From Euonymus europaeus (lineage: Eukaryota > Streptophyta > Magnoliopsida > Celastrales > Celastraceae), in the NCBI GenBank assembly GCA_963580455.1, contig OY756970.1, positions 18,104,001 through 18,168,000 of the forward strand: 64,000 nt of DNA, given 5' to 3'. The notes under the pieces were generated by a model. That model was not told where the DNA came from. It did no database searches and was given only the letters and a program-made list of their open reading frames with translations. A program made the position numbers and the translations under genes. Each line of letters opens with the position of its first letter. The first letter of the stretch is position 1. Of this stretch, positions 1 through 14,600 are shown one piece after another.

Positions 1-242
1 CACAAACCACGAAAAAGCATTCAGAACAGCAAAGATGAGGCTGCAATATGATGTACACACACATATGTTCACTCCTGTGCATTGGTTTGTCTATATGTGC
101 AATGCACATGGAAGTTAGTCATGCATTCATCCTTTTACTCTTGAATGAGTTTGAGCGGGCACAATGAGATCCATGACCATAAATGAAGATAAAAATGTCT
201 TAACCACAAACAAACTATTGTTACATAGAGATGTGAACAAAC
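1..242 (-). other. Downstream intron of the CDCA7-like gene
   Basis: A GT donor follows the exon ending at 243, so this stretch should be the next intron. I see no coding segment in it; the terminal exon is expected beyond the left edge. Confidence 0.55.
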
Positions 243-3200
243 CTTCTTATAAATAGCACCGGTTGGTGCCCATCCTTTAGCCTTTCTGCAAATACTGCAG
301 TTGCAAATATCCCGACAGACAGGGCAAATCCATTCCGGGTTCTGGTTGACTTCTACGACATTCTCACCATATCTGCAGAAGACGGGAATATTAAACACAA
401 ACTGGTGTTATCGTCCATCATGACACAAATTCATCGTGGCATACCACGAGAGTATCTGTTCTGGTAATAAAAAGGATGAGTCAAATACTCAATGCTCCCG
501 TCACTGGGAGTTGGTGAAAGGCAAATGTAGGCTGTTTTTCAATGCAGAGGTGATTTCAAATAAATTAGTGGTTTGGTCTGATAATCATAGAAGAACAGGT
601 TCTGCACATCCACTATTCTGGCACCCATAAGAATGAGATGAGATACACGGATAGTACTTCTATTGCTACATTTAATGAAATGGGGAGTGTCTGACTGTTC
701 AAAAGAACATTTATATCAGTGCTCAGAATTATTTTTTAAGCAATTCAAATCAGAAAGAGGAGCTGAAAAACAATACTTATCAAGAAGTATAAAGAGTTAA
801 GCATACATTAAAAAGGATAATAAGGACAGCCTACTTGAGCAACACTCTATTCCGCCTTCTTCTTTGACAACAAAAAACAATGTTTCAAAGAAGAAGAGAA
901 ATGTGTTACATCCACAAAATAATAATTAATTTTCAGTCCAGACCAGTCGATGATAATCGAAAACTACCTCATGTATAAGCAATCTCCACAAAACTGCCCT
1001 TGAACCAAGTCGCATTTGCTGCAGTGTGTATGATGCCCAAGAGTTTTCTGCCTGCATTGACAGATTTTATCTCAGGCATGCTTAATTGCATTAACACTCC
1101 ATTCAGTAATTGTTGAGCAAAGATCTTAAAGTAAATGGAATCATTAGAAACTAGTTAATTTCCACCAGACTGAAAGTTCCTCAATTCTGTCTAAAATTGG
1201 AAGTCCATTTATGTTAATGATACCAACTTCGAATCTCAAATAACCAATTAGAAACATAACTTGGCTGGATTTTTATGACTAACCTAAATTTACACGCACT
1301 TTTCAATTGAGCAAAGAACAACAACTATCCAAGATTTTAGATGTCATGACCAGTACTGTTTTGGCATACTGATCTACAATAACACAAATCTTAGCAGAAG
1401 CAACACAATTAAATCCAGTCAACAGATTTTGTATTAATGGAAGAAATTTAGCTGCACCTGCCCAAATAAGGCATTATGGCAACTTTACTAGAACTATGCA
1501 CTTGTTCATATACAAAGATTATAGAGAAATAGCTCGTGTTTATGACACAGATTGGATGGATATTTAAGTCATACACTTTGCTTAAGATGGTTCTGTTACA
1601 ATCATCATATAAACTCAAAAGAGTTTAAGACAATGGTATCAGCTATATCTAGATTTACTATACTTCCAAAATCTACAGACCATATTTTCAGTACATTCTA
1701 CGGAAGTTTTCCCTACATTATAAAATGTCAAAATATTAGTCATTATTAACATTCTTATTTTTCAGGTTCATTACCGCCACATTCTTAAGTCTTACAGTAC
1801 AATTCACTTGCCTATACATGGTAACACAAAATAAGAGAGACAATTACGTTACACATATTCAAACACCCAGAAATCAATCTTCCCTCTACCCCCAGAAAGC
1901 ATCTAAGCACACAACAGTTCGAATAATGCAAAACATCAATCACCTGCACTGATGGCAGGTCTCTCCATTGACTGGATCATAAATCCGCTTCCCATCCTCG
2001 CCATACCCATCGACGAAGAGATTCCAATTTGTTCTACTATGACCCAAAAGCTTTTCATGTTCTTCTGTATATATCTCTGGCTTTGACCCTTCTTTCAAAA
2101 TGATTTCAACATTACCTGAGGACTCCCGCTTTTTTATAGTTGGCTTCTCCATGTAATTAACTGGTTTTAGGGTCTCCAATCTAGCAGAAAACAAGCAAAG
2201 AGGTTATGCTCATAAATCATCACATAAGATGGCATTGGCAATGAAATGGAAGGAAAATAATTTATGTTTCTGAATGGGTAAGTTATTAAACGTTTGAAAC
2301 CACAGAAAACTGACAATTCTCCCAAGTCGTGGATATGGCCAGTTTGTTATGGCATAAGATTCTCTCAAGGGTGAGAAATTGCCTTATTCATTAACACTTT
2401 AGAAGCATTTACAAACAAGTATAATTAAAGAAGCTTTTCCTCTTGAAGCATTGCGATATGGGTGATTCAATAAATAAAAGACGGTGCATGTAGACAAATA
2501 TATAATTCTCATTATTCTTCCCATTCACAAACAAACTTCAAAGGAACATTCAATTCCATGTCCTTTAAATCTCTTCGTTAATCTATCTGTGCAGATCTCA
2601 CTGACCACGCAGCCCTTCTACCAAGAAAAGTCTAAGTGAAACAACCAAGAAAACTTAAACCAGAATTGAAAGTTGCTGCTAATTGAAAATTAAAGGGGAA
2701 AAGGAAAATAAGTTCATAATTTTTCCTTTACAAATGAAACTCTCCAATCACAATGCAATATCAAAACATTTATAATTTTCCTTGCATATTGTCACATGGC
2801 TTCTGTGAACAACTGGTTATTTGACCCGACACTACATGTTCTCATGAAGATAAATATCAAAATCCAAACTTGCTTTTGTCAAGAGCAAAACAGAACTGAA
2901 CTAAGGGAGGCAGGGAGCATTGGGATAAAGCTACCAAATAGTACTCATTGGAAAGTACCATTCTGAAATCTCTATACAAGTAAAATGCGCAATTTTAAAT
3001 ATGGAGAAAAATTCGGTGCAATCACACATGCTCAAGCTAAGAATCAATATCATCACATTTACAACTGGAGTTCAATTTATCAAACACTTGTGTGCTTCTT
3101 ATGGAGAGTTCAAAAATTGATGCGAAACCCTAAATATATATATATATACAAAGAAAAAGCTCCCATCTTTCCTCCATTATTCACTGATTAAACCGGACAT

Positions 3201-3586
3201 ACATCAACACAGACAAAAAATGATAAACAATAATGAAAAACGGAAACCCATCAGCATTCATAACAATACCTAGAAGAGCGCCTTGTGGGGGCGGAATCCT
3301 GCAGTAAATTCTGAGATTTCTTCGCAGATGAACCATTAATTCGGCCTATTTTCTTGACAATATGGGGCTTAAGCTTGAGAGAAATGTCGAAAATGCCCAG
3401 CCTTTGCATCTTCTCCTTGTTCTCTTTGATCCTTTGTTCTCGGGACTGCTCGTATCCCAAAACGCAAATACCAACTCCATCATTCTCTTCCCCTGCTGTT
3501 ACTAATTCGTTTGTGTTGATTTCGTTTTCTTCGCCTTCGGTACCGTCGTTATCATCATGAGCTCCCTTGCTCCGTGTAGCCACCAT
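243..3586 (-). CDS. CDCA7-like zinc-finger protein (zf-4CXXC_R1), 3' part outside window
   Basis: Four exons can be joined in frame: 3586-3270, 2180-1944, 1051-968 and 372-243, all with GT-AG borders. The first gives an acidic, disordered N-terminus starting MVATRSKG. The second ends in CHQCR. The third continues QKTLGHHTHCSKCDLVQG. The fourth starts YGENVVEV and ends at YKK, with the CXXC pairs WICPVC and CNCSIC followed by RKAKGWAPTG. This is the cysteine-rich zf-4CXXC_R1 domain of CDCA7-type proteins, which in animals and plants work with the HELLS/DDM1 chromatin remodeler in keeping DNA methylated; that role is inferred from the family. The spaced CXXC pairs and the GQFCGDC and RYGE segments are intact, so the DNA-binding module looks functional. 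The final exon or exons lie left of position 1. The start at 3586 is the first ATG of the open frame. Identity is secure; the exact paralogue is not. Confidence 0.88.
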
Positions 3587-6237
3587 TCTCTCAGAAAGTG
3601 AGGGAAAAACTTCGAAATAACGAGTGAGTCCTGCGCAAAGTAGAACAATTAAAAATCGACACGTACTCGAACAGTTCTTTTGACTATTTAGACCCTAAAC
3701 ATTTGGGATAATTAAAATAAAGCATATATGTGTTCAAGCATTTATATTTATAAAACTTATATTTCGTGAGACATATTCAGATATTACAACGTACATCATC
3801 TTATACTTCGTTAGATATATTTTGATTCAAATCGACACAAAGTCTAAGTTCTTATATAAACAGATAAGGGTAATTATATTTTTTTATTGACCAAATGTAT
3901 ATTATCCCTTTAAGTCAATGTGTTTTCATTTATAAGTTTATGACTAGATTGTCATTTAAGTCAATGAAAAATTAAATTATTTCAAAAAAAATGTAATTTT
4001 GATGATATTGATAGAGTTTTTTATATAAATAATTGATTGTTTTCTTTTCTTATTTAAATTATTCTTTAGACTACCTTATAAACTGCGATTAGACCTCATA
4101 CTATCACAATTAGAGATTTAGAATTACTTTACTCGGCAAGACATTAAACACCTAAACTACTGAAGGTTTTTTTTTTTTTGAGAGAAACGGACATTTCCAT
4201 TAGAAGGCTCCCGAAGGAGTAAAAGCTCTCGAAGGAGATACAACCTCATTAGATGGGGAGAAGACAAGTATCCACACAAGGGATAAAAACAACCAAAAGA
4301 TCATGTAAAAAACTAAAATCTTGGAGAAAATCAGTACACCAATAGTAGAGACAACCCAAAAAGGACTAGATCTGGAAAGGTCTGCCATTATCACTGCAGA
4401 TTTGAAGACGGACGCCTGTAAATGCCAAATCAGATCTATAAGAACCACCCAAAGCCAGATCTGAGGCCACAAGACCTCTAACCACCACCAAGAAACATCT
4501 TCTCTCCAAAAACATAGCAGATCTACATAAATCATCAGTCGTATCATCCTTAACCAGGAATTTATTGAATGGAAAAGAGATAGTGCAACAAACATAAAGT
4601 AAAAGTAAGGAGTAGAGGAGGAGGAGAGAAGGCAAAAGCCTCCTCCTCTAGAGAGGAGGTATGTTGTGTTTTTAGAGAGAAACGAGAGAAAAAAAGAGAG
4701 AAGAGAGAGAGTTAACTCCTCTACTAGCAGAGTTAATTTTAAACTACTGAAGGTTGATTGCACATTTGCACCATAATATGATAATATTAAATATTTTGAA
4801 CACTGAAAAATCTATCAAGAATGTTATTAGACTTCTAACTCAATTGAGTATGATATTATACCCACTAGGCAATCTTGGTCCCGAGCCCGAGGTTCAAAGC
4901 TTTCTTCCTGGTTTGGGCTTCAAAAAGTCGAGCTGGCCCTGCCCGATGACGAGGCCTAACTACGATGTATCTATTTATTTTCAAGTACCTTATTTAGAAC
5001 TTTTTGTTTTCTTATTTTCGAAAATAATATTGATTGTATAATTTTTTTTTTTTAAAAGAAAATTTGATAATCGAGAATGACAACATACAAATTTGTCTTT
5101 TCGACATATATATGATCCTAAACTCGACATAAAGAAAGTACACATAAATTTATCACCTGACAACAAATTAAATTGACTCAAAACCTAACCTTACGTCACA
5201 AAGTTATTTCTCTTAGTGGGAATAAAACTCGAGATTTTTCGATCCTATATGATTTTACAGTATAGTGATTTGGCAATCACAAAACTTTATCTCATAGATA
5301 ATTTCAAATTCAATTTAATATAAAAAAAAATTGGCCAATGATCGAGTTTCGAAAATGTTACTTAAAAAAAAATTCACCAATCATTCATCAAAATGAACAT
5401 AATGATCATGACTTCTATTAAGACAAAAGTCCTACATCAATTGATAAAAATTAAATAATGTGATTTATAAACAAAGTGCAACACATCGACAGATCAACAC
5501 TTGAGTGCCCTTTTAATAGAAAAAAGAAAATCGTTCAGACACTAAACTCAAAGCAAACAATACCTCAAATGATTAGGGCAAAATCTCTCAAATCCTTTTT
5601 CAACTTCTCACCCCCGCTCCAAATTAAAATAACTTTACGTAATTGATAATGTTCTTGTGTTTCTTCTAACTAATTTCCCATAATTGTTTCCGGCTTTTAT
5701 TTTTTATTTTCTAGTAGTTCTGCCTTCTTTATTGGTATTTTTATGATCTCTTCTATCTAAATTTTTACAGCTTGAAGAATATGAAAATCAAAGGATTGGA
5801 AAATTAGGAATATTGGATAATGACAGGAAAAAGAAAAAAGAAGAAAAAAAAACTAACAGGTCTGAGGACTAGTTTTCATTACTTTTGGATTAAGAATCTT
5901 TTTACAATAATTTGGCAAACTATTGCAAAGGAACAAATAACGCCATGGACTTAATCCGCCAACAAATAAAGCCCAATGCATGGTTACTACGACTCAAGCA
6001 ACTGGTAATGCACAACAGATAAATTATGCACAAGGTCTAAAATGTACAACTTGTACAATTAGAATTGGCGATGCAATTATCTTTCCAGCATTCCAAAACA
6101 ATGTGTATTCCATCAATCATGTTCCCTGCTTCTCTATAAGATGCAATAACACAGGGAAATCACAAAATTTTCATGATTTGGAATAGATTATGACCTCCCA
6201 AGCCTCATGAATGCGGGAATGCCTAAATGTAACATAT
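3587..6237. other. Intergenic spacer between CDCA7-like and PX genes
   Basis: AT-rich, with no plausible gene. It holds one delimited retroposed insertion (4169-4739) and a dispersed repeat around 5060-5300. The phrase GATAATCGAGAATGA from that repeat recurs near 45505, with weaker copies near 45315. The last part (about 5830-6237) is 3' flanking or UTR sequence of the minus-strand PX gene. Confidence 0.6.
4169..4739 (-). mobile_element. Retroposed insertion with poly(A) tail and 16-bp target-site duplication
   Basis: The 16-bp sequence TAAACTACTGAAGGTT occurs at 4153-4168 and again at 4740-4755, exactly flanking the insert. On the minus strand the insert ends in a poly(A) run (poly-T at 4169-4179 on the plus strand) and begins with a TCTCTC-rich stretch. 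A long variable duplication plus a 3' poly(A) is the signature of LINE-type target-primed insertion. At 571 bp with no reverse-transcriptase motif it is a non-autonomous or internally deleted LINE derivative. A 187-codon open frame crosses it but looks like no known protein. Confidence 0.8.
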
Positions 6238-9200
6238 TTACACAGGTCCAACATGCATGTTATGATGAATATCCAGTACAAGATCTCGAAGCTCGGGAAA
6301 AACTGATACTAATAAGAGTTCAAGAATCCCGTATGAAAGTTGCTTTACACAGGTGGTAGACTGCAAGTGTAATAAAACAAACAATAGGGTTGATTAAAAA
6401 AAATGAAAAGCATATTACTAAAATAATTTAAGGATGCAAGAACAGCAGCAGTGAGAAGGATAAGAGGCTCAACCTGAGTAAAATAGTAAATGTCTTTTGC
6501 GCATCGCCTGTATTGCTTATGCCCAATCAAGCTAACCATGGCAGTTGGTGCTCCATCTGATAAGAAAGCAAAAAAAAAAGTAGTTTTGTTACTCCTGATG
6601 AGCAAAGAGACCCCCAAAACAGTATCTGCGGTAGGAGCAGCACAAAAACAGTCGAATGGAGAAATGTTTCCAAGCTGTAGATAATAAACTATTCTACAAC
6701 CCTGCTAATTTTTTTCGTTGGCATCCTCTGCATAACATATAGAACACCAAATTTTAAGCCTAACTCTAAAATATGATTGTTTTTAACCAAATGCTAAGTG
6801 GGTAAAACGTAGAATTCCTAACTTTAGACCAATAATAGATATTTCTATTCTGCAACTCCGCCAATTTTTTTGTTGGCACCTGGCATCCTCTTCGTAACAT
6901 ATATAACAGCAAATTTTAAGAATAACTCTGAAATATGATTGTTTTTAACAACTGTTACCATTCTATAATTTGCAAGTGTTCAAGTATGCCTATACAATAA
7001 AAACTCGTATTAGAATAATTAACCCTGAGTCATGCACCATACAAAAATAAATGCCAATATCCCAAAAAGCCTCCAAAGATGATGGGTAAATTTTTAATGC
7101 CAAATTGTTTGGGAAAAATACTTCAATGATAATGATGACAAAACTGTCAATTTTTTAGTGTACATATGTGCATGAGAATAGTGTCCAGTATTAAAAGAAT
7201 TTAACTCACCAAAGAGCATCTTCTTGACATTGCTTGCTCTACGAGCAGCCTCGAGCTGCTGCTCAAAAGAACCTGGTTTAGGCACCTTATCGCTGCTTAC
7301 AGTCTGAAATGGTTTCTGATGAAGTTGAGGATCATCTTCCTTGTTCTGACGATCAATCCCCACTCTTGTAAAGAATGTGCCATCAGGCCAGAGAGCCTAA
7401 AAAAAATCCATAGTTAGAGCAGAATGTGCACAGTTCTCTTGACCTTTCGAGTTTACAAAATGCACTCACACGGACACACAAGAAAAACATGATGAGCATT
7501 AAATTTAAGGTTGCAAACTCAACAGAAATCAGATTTATCAAAGAGAAGGATATCCGATCACCTTGCATTCGTAAGGAATGACACTAATGCTTGCGGTTAA
7601 ACCAAAAAAAAAAAAAACATGTACGAAAAGTTTTGAGTAACTATAGTTCATGGCCCATGTAAATCCAATGCATAACAAGCAGAGTGTCTATCTGGGAACT
7701 GGAGTCGCAGAAGCTACCAAGACTACAAGTTAAAACTTGTAAAGAATTGCACCAAACATTCGAATGTCAAAAGATGCTTGACTCCTCTTACCCAGTACCC
7801 AAAACTAATAAATCTTTTTGTTCTTGAAGCTCTTTCTATGCAATATTTTATTATACATATGAATGCCAACAATTAAAATTACAGATGAACCTATTCAAAC
7901 ATGTGTTTGTTGCATGTTCTGCACCAAGGCTCCAGGAGACCCCTGTTTAACTGTATCTTGAAACTTTCATAAGTTATCCAATCCCGAAAAGTTTTAAATT
8001 CTAAACCAATAAAAGACGGTGATCCAAAGACGGAAATATCAAATGCACAAGATGCATCGCTGCACCAAATTCTTCTACTTAGAGATGTAATCATGTAACT
8101 ATTGATTCATGAAGTTTGCAAGGTTGTCTGTACAATTCAAGCTAGGGGTTCTGATGTACATAGGGAATGCATTTGCAGTCCTTAATGCTTAAGCTTTTAA
8201 GAGGATAGTACAGTTGCTATTAGTGACAACAGGTTCCTTAAAGGGGCTAATTTGTGGAGCTTCAATGAAATTTTGCGCCAATCCCCATCTGCCAAATGCC
8301 TATTGCATCTGTACTATTGAAGCGAAGCACACCAATAGGCGTGGATGTTGAGCAAAGGGAATGACAACATAGCCAGGAGAAAATCCACTTAACAAAAGTA
8401 AAAGTCTAAACATATAATAGGTGGTCATACCACATTCTTTGATAAGTAGCAATTCAATTAAAATCTCAAAAATGGCATTGACGAAAAACACAAGTTAAGA
8501 TATTAAAAAAAAGAAGGAAAAAAAAAAGCCATGCAGATGTTGGATGCTCAAGTATAACATTTTCTAGATTTATAGCGTACATTTGAAAAGTAAGGGGTTC
8601 ACCCATTACCCATACTAAGTCCTGTTCAACATTTTCAACTCAGATAGGTCTTAAGCTTAACTTGAGAATCTATATATGTCAAAATGGAATTCACCAAAAA
8701 CCCACAGTACCATAAGTCCTCCAGCATGATTTCCGAAAATTTTATCCAGTAACACCTCTTACAAAATTTCTTCTTCTCCTTCTATTATAGTTGAATCCCC
8801 TCTTTAAGACCTTGAAAACCTCTCTTATTATTCTAGTCAAAACTGTTCAGAAAATTATATCCTAATCTCTCTAAACTACAATTGTTCATCTTTCATTTAG
8901 CTTGAATCCATTGAGAAGGGCAATAACTTTTAGAGCATAAAGAAGATTAGCAAGTCCAAAACAATATCCCCTTAAATTGCTTCAAGCTATTTTGTATTAG
9001 TAGTTCATTTTTAAATATCCAACAAATTTAATAAAACTTTTCTCAAGCACACCAAAAAAAAGTTCTTTTAGCAATGGAATAACCATTTTAGTGAGAAGCA
9101 TTTCAAGTTAGTTTAAGTAAAAAAAGTTGATGAACAGAAATTTCCCATTCTTGCAACCAAGACCTGGGAAATCTATTTTTCATCAGAGTAACAGCTTCTA

Positions 9201-11577
9201 ATAATTCATATCACTGACTATCGGTTTCCCCTTCATCTTTCTTACCACAAAGGGAGAGAGAGAAAAAAAAAAAACGGGATTGGTAGCAAAGGCAGTTATG
9301 CAAATAAAACAATGGTTCCAATAACTGTGCGAGTCCTTACATCTTGAACCCACCAAATGCCTTGAGCAATAGTTTCTTCCCTCCGAAGCAAATATATCTG
9401 CCTCAGGAGCCAATCATCAACTGCGTCTTCCATGACTAACTGTAGTATCTGCTTAGATATCCAAAACACTTGTCTTCTGCATCAACCAATATAATAATTT
9501 GTTAAAGTCTAGATGAATAAAAAAAGAATTACAGTAGAAAGAGAAAATTGGTAGCAGACACAATGATAGATTAAGAAAAGAAAGAATCTGAGAGATTTCT
9601 TCCAAACATGATTATGGGGAGAAACATAAGGGTAGAAAATTCAGAGAGGAGTTCATAATTGTTGGCATAGGACAAAAAGAACTCCTTTTATAACAAGTTT
9701 CAATATAGAAAAATATTAGAATAAAAAATACAGAGAAGCAAAAGAGTGAAGATAATTTCAATCAAGCAGGACCAGAAATGTGCAATCAAGAGAAAAAAGG
9801 GTTAAAATAAAAGGAAAAAGGTCGAGAAGGGTGGGTCTTCAGACAAGACACAAAGGAACAACACCATGGTAGAAATTCAGGAAGGGTCAGTAATTGTTGG
9901 CAAAGGGCATGAAAGATTTCCTCGAAAATTATTCTTTCTACTGAAAAATTACAGAGAAGAAAAAATGAATAGAGAAAAGGTAAGTCTGCCAACAATCTCT
10001 GAAATGTCCAAGTCATAAAACAAAATTTGATCAGGTTAAGGCAGCATTTTGGTTGATACTCTTGGCAGAAGGACCAATGACAACACATACAGAATCTATA
10101 ACAACATATTTTTAGAAAGTAACCTTTTGTATTAAAGAGCACCAAGGCACAATAGTAGAGTCGTAACCTAGAGGTCATGAGGAAGAATCTTACTACAATT
10201 GTTTTTCACAAAAGTAAGAAGGAAGGAGGAATAAAAAAATTTTGTTGAAGTCCCCACAAAATAACCTTCTTCGCTTCAGATATCGGAAGGCTTCATGAGG
10301 AAGAATCTTAGTAATTGTGATTCAACATCTTCTCTTTTTTTTAAAGGAATTTTTTTCACTAATTGGTTAGAAAATATATCATTTGTGGAAGCCTGAATGG
10401 AGAGTTGGATGTTTGACACCAACAAATAAGATATTTTGGTCTGAGATAAGGTGGTGTCATGAGTAGTTTACAAACAGTCTAGGCAACTAGGCGTAGCTGG
10501 TTATTGAGTCTCAATGTTGGGTCTATAGCTAAATACTCCAGAGAGAATCTTAAAAATACAATTGAGTTTTGATTATTTGGAGGCATGAAAGCAAATGGTT
10601 TTTTCCAGTATCTCTCTTTTCTTTCTTGCTACAGTATTCTCAGTACTATACACATAACTGTCTGCACTCTGCAGCACCCACAACTTCCCCTGTTGTAAAA
10701 CCAAACCAACCCCCCCTCCAAATGTTTTACATCCGAACCTTCTTTCAATATCATTCTTTGGGTTTACAAGAAAGCTTCCACAACTACTGCTACAAATATT
10801 GCCACTGACCAATATCTAAATATTTTTTCATTAATTTCCAGTGACAAATGAAGAAAAATGTGTCTACATCCTATAAGCAACTTAAAAGAGTTTCTCAAAA
10901 AAAGCAACTTAAGACAGAAACGGAAGAAGAAAAGTAAAACAAAAGGATACAAAACATCCCATTCCAAATCATTTTAGAAGCAAATAGAAACTCAATTCAC
11001 TTCTTGTACGTAGATTCTGATATTGTCACCCTATACAACTCAACCAGACCTTGCAAATTGATCGAGAGTTTCATTTTTTACAAGAAAACATGATTCTCCA
11101 TCCGACATCAAATACCAAATGCACAGAACAATCAAATCAAAGTTTTTACCAAACTCTAGTTATCAAAGCCCAAAATGGGGTTAGCAATCTAAATAAACAA
11201 AAACACAACTCTCGTACACAAGACTCTTGCAGTGGGCAGGGTTAGCGACAACAAAATGTGGAGAATTATGTGGGGAGGCTGGTTTCAAAAACTATGACCT
11301 CTAGGTTGTACCACTGTAACTCTACCACTCGGCCACATAAAGGTAACAAACTCTGATGCACAAGGCTCCTAGAGTATGTGGGTCAAGAACGGATAAGATG
11401 TAGGTAAACTTTACCCCCACATAATATATGGAGACGTTATTTTTCAGGAATTGAACTTGTGGGTCACAGGCTATGTAGCACGGACATGGATACGATACAA
11501 CACGACACGGACACGCGGATATTTGATTTTTAAAAAAAGTAGGATACGGATGCATTGGTGGACATGTTGAATATTTA

Positions 11578-11609
<32 letters not shown>

Positions 11610-14600
11610 ATCAATTTAGTGGGGATATTGAAGAAATAAATCTCCGGACATGTATTACACCTATATTAATGAAATAAAGCAAATATATTATGTCGATTTT
11701 TTAATCAGGGCAGTGGGCAATATAGTAGATGAACCCTAAAATCACAATAACGTATACGAACCCAAATTTCTTCAGGGTATTCTAATTTGGCCTTTTGGGT
11801 CAAAAAAGGGTTTCTATTTAATTTATTTCAATTAAATTACAATTAATATTTTACAAAAAGGGTTAAAGTATGGGACACGTGTCCCAACGTGTACTCAGTG
11901 TGTCCATTAAGTAAAAGTAAAAAAAATGGATACTATTTTTCATGAAGTGAACATGTGATCTCAAGGTTGCACCCTTGCAACTCTTCTGTTGTAAACATTT
12001 TTGCCCCCTTGTAAACATTTTTTCATTTTTTCTTTTACTTTTTTGTAAATGATTTTTCATTATAAATATTTCAGACAGTTATATAAAGCAAAAATCAGCT
12101 CACCTTAGCCAACCTCTTCTCTTCAGCTGAAAGACCTTATCAACAAGATTCAACAAAGGCACAGTTACATTCGGTGGGGTCCACTGGAAGAAAATAAAAT
12201 TGTAACATCCAACAGTTAATGAATGAGGTTTAGCCAAACATATTAAAAGCTAACATCAGTTTACAAATAAATCAAATTGCTTACGAAAATTCTAGATGCC
12301 GCAATGCAAAGAGAAATGTGAAAAAAATAAGCAATGTGACAGTAAATGAATAAAAAATGAATGATAAAGATATCTAATGAAGAAATAAATATTGAATATA
12401 GAAAACATAATTGTATATCAGCCAATGTGTATATGACAATACGTTCCTTTCATGCTAACTGATTTTTGTTCTTTTACCAGCCGAAAAGGCAACGAGAAAA
12501 TCTATTAACAAGGGCACAGAGGGACTGCCATGCAACTACCCAAGTATCAGCAAGAGATTTGACCAATTACATTGACGAAAAAATGTTTCGTCCGCATTAG
12601 AGTTTCCACTAAACCAAGAGTATAAGTAAGATGCCATCTATCCTTTGTTGCATTGAATGGCTAAGAGCTTTTAGCCTTTCGCACAATACTCTTTGAGGTG
12701 CAATTTTCAAGCTACTCCTAACATTTATAATTCACTCGGTCAGACCTTCCCACAGAATTCCAACAACTGTTCATTTTCAACAAGAGGTTTTGCTACTAGG
12801 TTTGAAATGAGAACAAATTCCCACCCTGTTTTGCTTTCCCACAATTCATTCTTGATGATCTTTGACATTTTCATTACAATTTAAAATTATGTTTCAGTAT
12901 TCAACTTTCGGCTCATCCAATCTGGGAAGGCTTTTGCCTATTAATAAACTTTATTTCCTAGTTGTCATCCCTACCATTGCTCATACACAACCATTAAACA
13001 AACACCGCTATAATTTCCATTTGGAATAAGAATAAGAGAGTAATTGATGAAATAAATATGTGGTAGGCCGTGATGTGGAACTTCTTGCCGACAAAACTTG
13101 CATGTTTACATATAAAAAAAGTCTTTCCAACTTAAAATTACACAAAAAAGTAAAATCTCAGTGTTTCACTCGCATAAAACATCCATAATGACGTGTGAGC
13201 AGAATATGCAAGGGATAATAAAAAGTGGGAATACAAATAAAGCTACAATCTCAATACCTCTGGTGGCATTCCAACTGGATCCTCCATATTGAAAGAGGTT
13301 ACAAGCAAGTTTTTCATGGGACTGCATTCAGGCTTCACTCCCAAGTCATGTGTATTCTCTAGAACTGAATTTCTAGATTCTTCACCACGCTTGACCTCCG
13401 GGGGTGGGAAACTCTTTGAGCTCAATTCATTGCCTGAATGCCAATCACTGCCCTGCGGACTAAATCTGACTTCTTTGTCATCTGCTTCATTACCAGAAGA
13501 ATTATTCACTGTTTCTGACGCATTCTGCCTTAAAATGTATTTATTCATCTCATCTGAATTCAAAGACACATGCCTACTCGAGATTGAAGAAGAGCCTTCC
13601 GCTGAAAAGGGTGGTGTAGCAACAACTTTATGCACTAAACCATCGGAAACCCCTTTAAACTGGCGTACAATATCATCCACAGCATCATCAACATTAACTG
13701 TTTCATGTTAATAAAATCAAAACTGTCAACAGTCTGATAGGCAGAGGAGGAAAGACAAAAATATTAAACACAGTTGCACGAAAGAAGTTGCTGAATAAAT
13801 GCAAAATCTAAAAGCCTTCCTGTCTGGTCTACAGCAAATCAAAAGAAGCTATCAAGTTTACTCCAGGTACATCTTTCTTTTTCTTTTCCATTAAATGCTT
13901 ATCGAAAAATACGGAAAAATTAAGCTCATGGGAATTCTGGGCAGATCCGATCGAAGAAACAAAAATTCCCCAGGAGACTGTCTGGTTTACAGCAAGATGC
14001 TACAAGATTATTCTATGTACGACCTTCTTTCCGCCAAATGCTTATTAAAAAGTTATGACTCTTTCCATCTTGGTGCTTGATTGATAATGTTAAGATTAGT
14101 TACTCTGTCATACAACCCAATAAATTAACTTATTGGGTTGGGCATTTCACATCATTTATACATATTCTAACACCCCCCTCACATGTGGGCCGGATAATCT
14201 GACAGTCCAACACATGAACAACAAACGAGGCGCAACACTAGGGGCTCAGCCTCTCACACAAGGCACACACTTAGAGCAACAAAAAACAGGCACAAAGGCT
14301 CACACTTGGGGGCAACAACAAATGGGATTTTTAAATTGCGGAAGCTAATGTTTGAACCCAAGACCTCCAGCTACAATACCCTGTTAAAATTACTTAATTT
14401 GTCATTCAACTGAATAAGTTAACTTGTTAGGTTGGAGCATTTCACATCATTTATACATATTCTAACAAATAAAATTAATCTTTTGCATTAAAAAAAAAAT
14501 TGGGGCAAAGAATGCTTGAAGGAAACACCGCTGCCATCTTGCATAAAACACTGATGATCAAGATGCATTTAGGTTAGATTGATACCAAAACAGAAAACTG

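Noticed and set aside
4200..4763. 187-codon minus-strand open frame
   Set aside because: It lies almost wholly inside the retroposed insertion, crosses its duplication, and matches no protein family.
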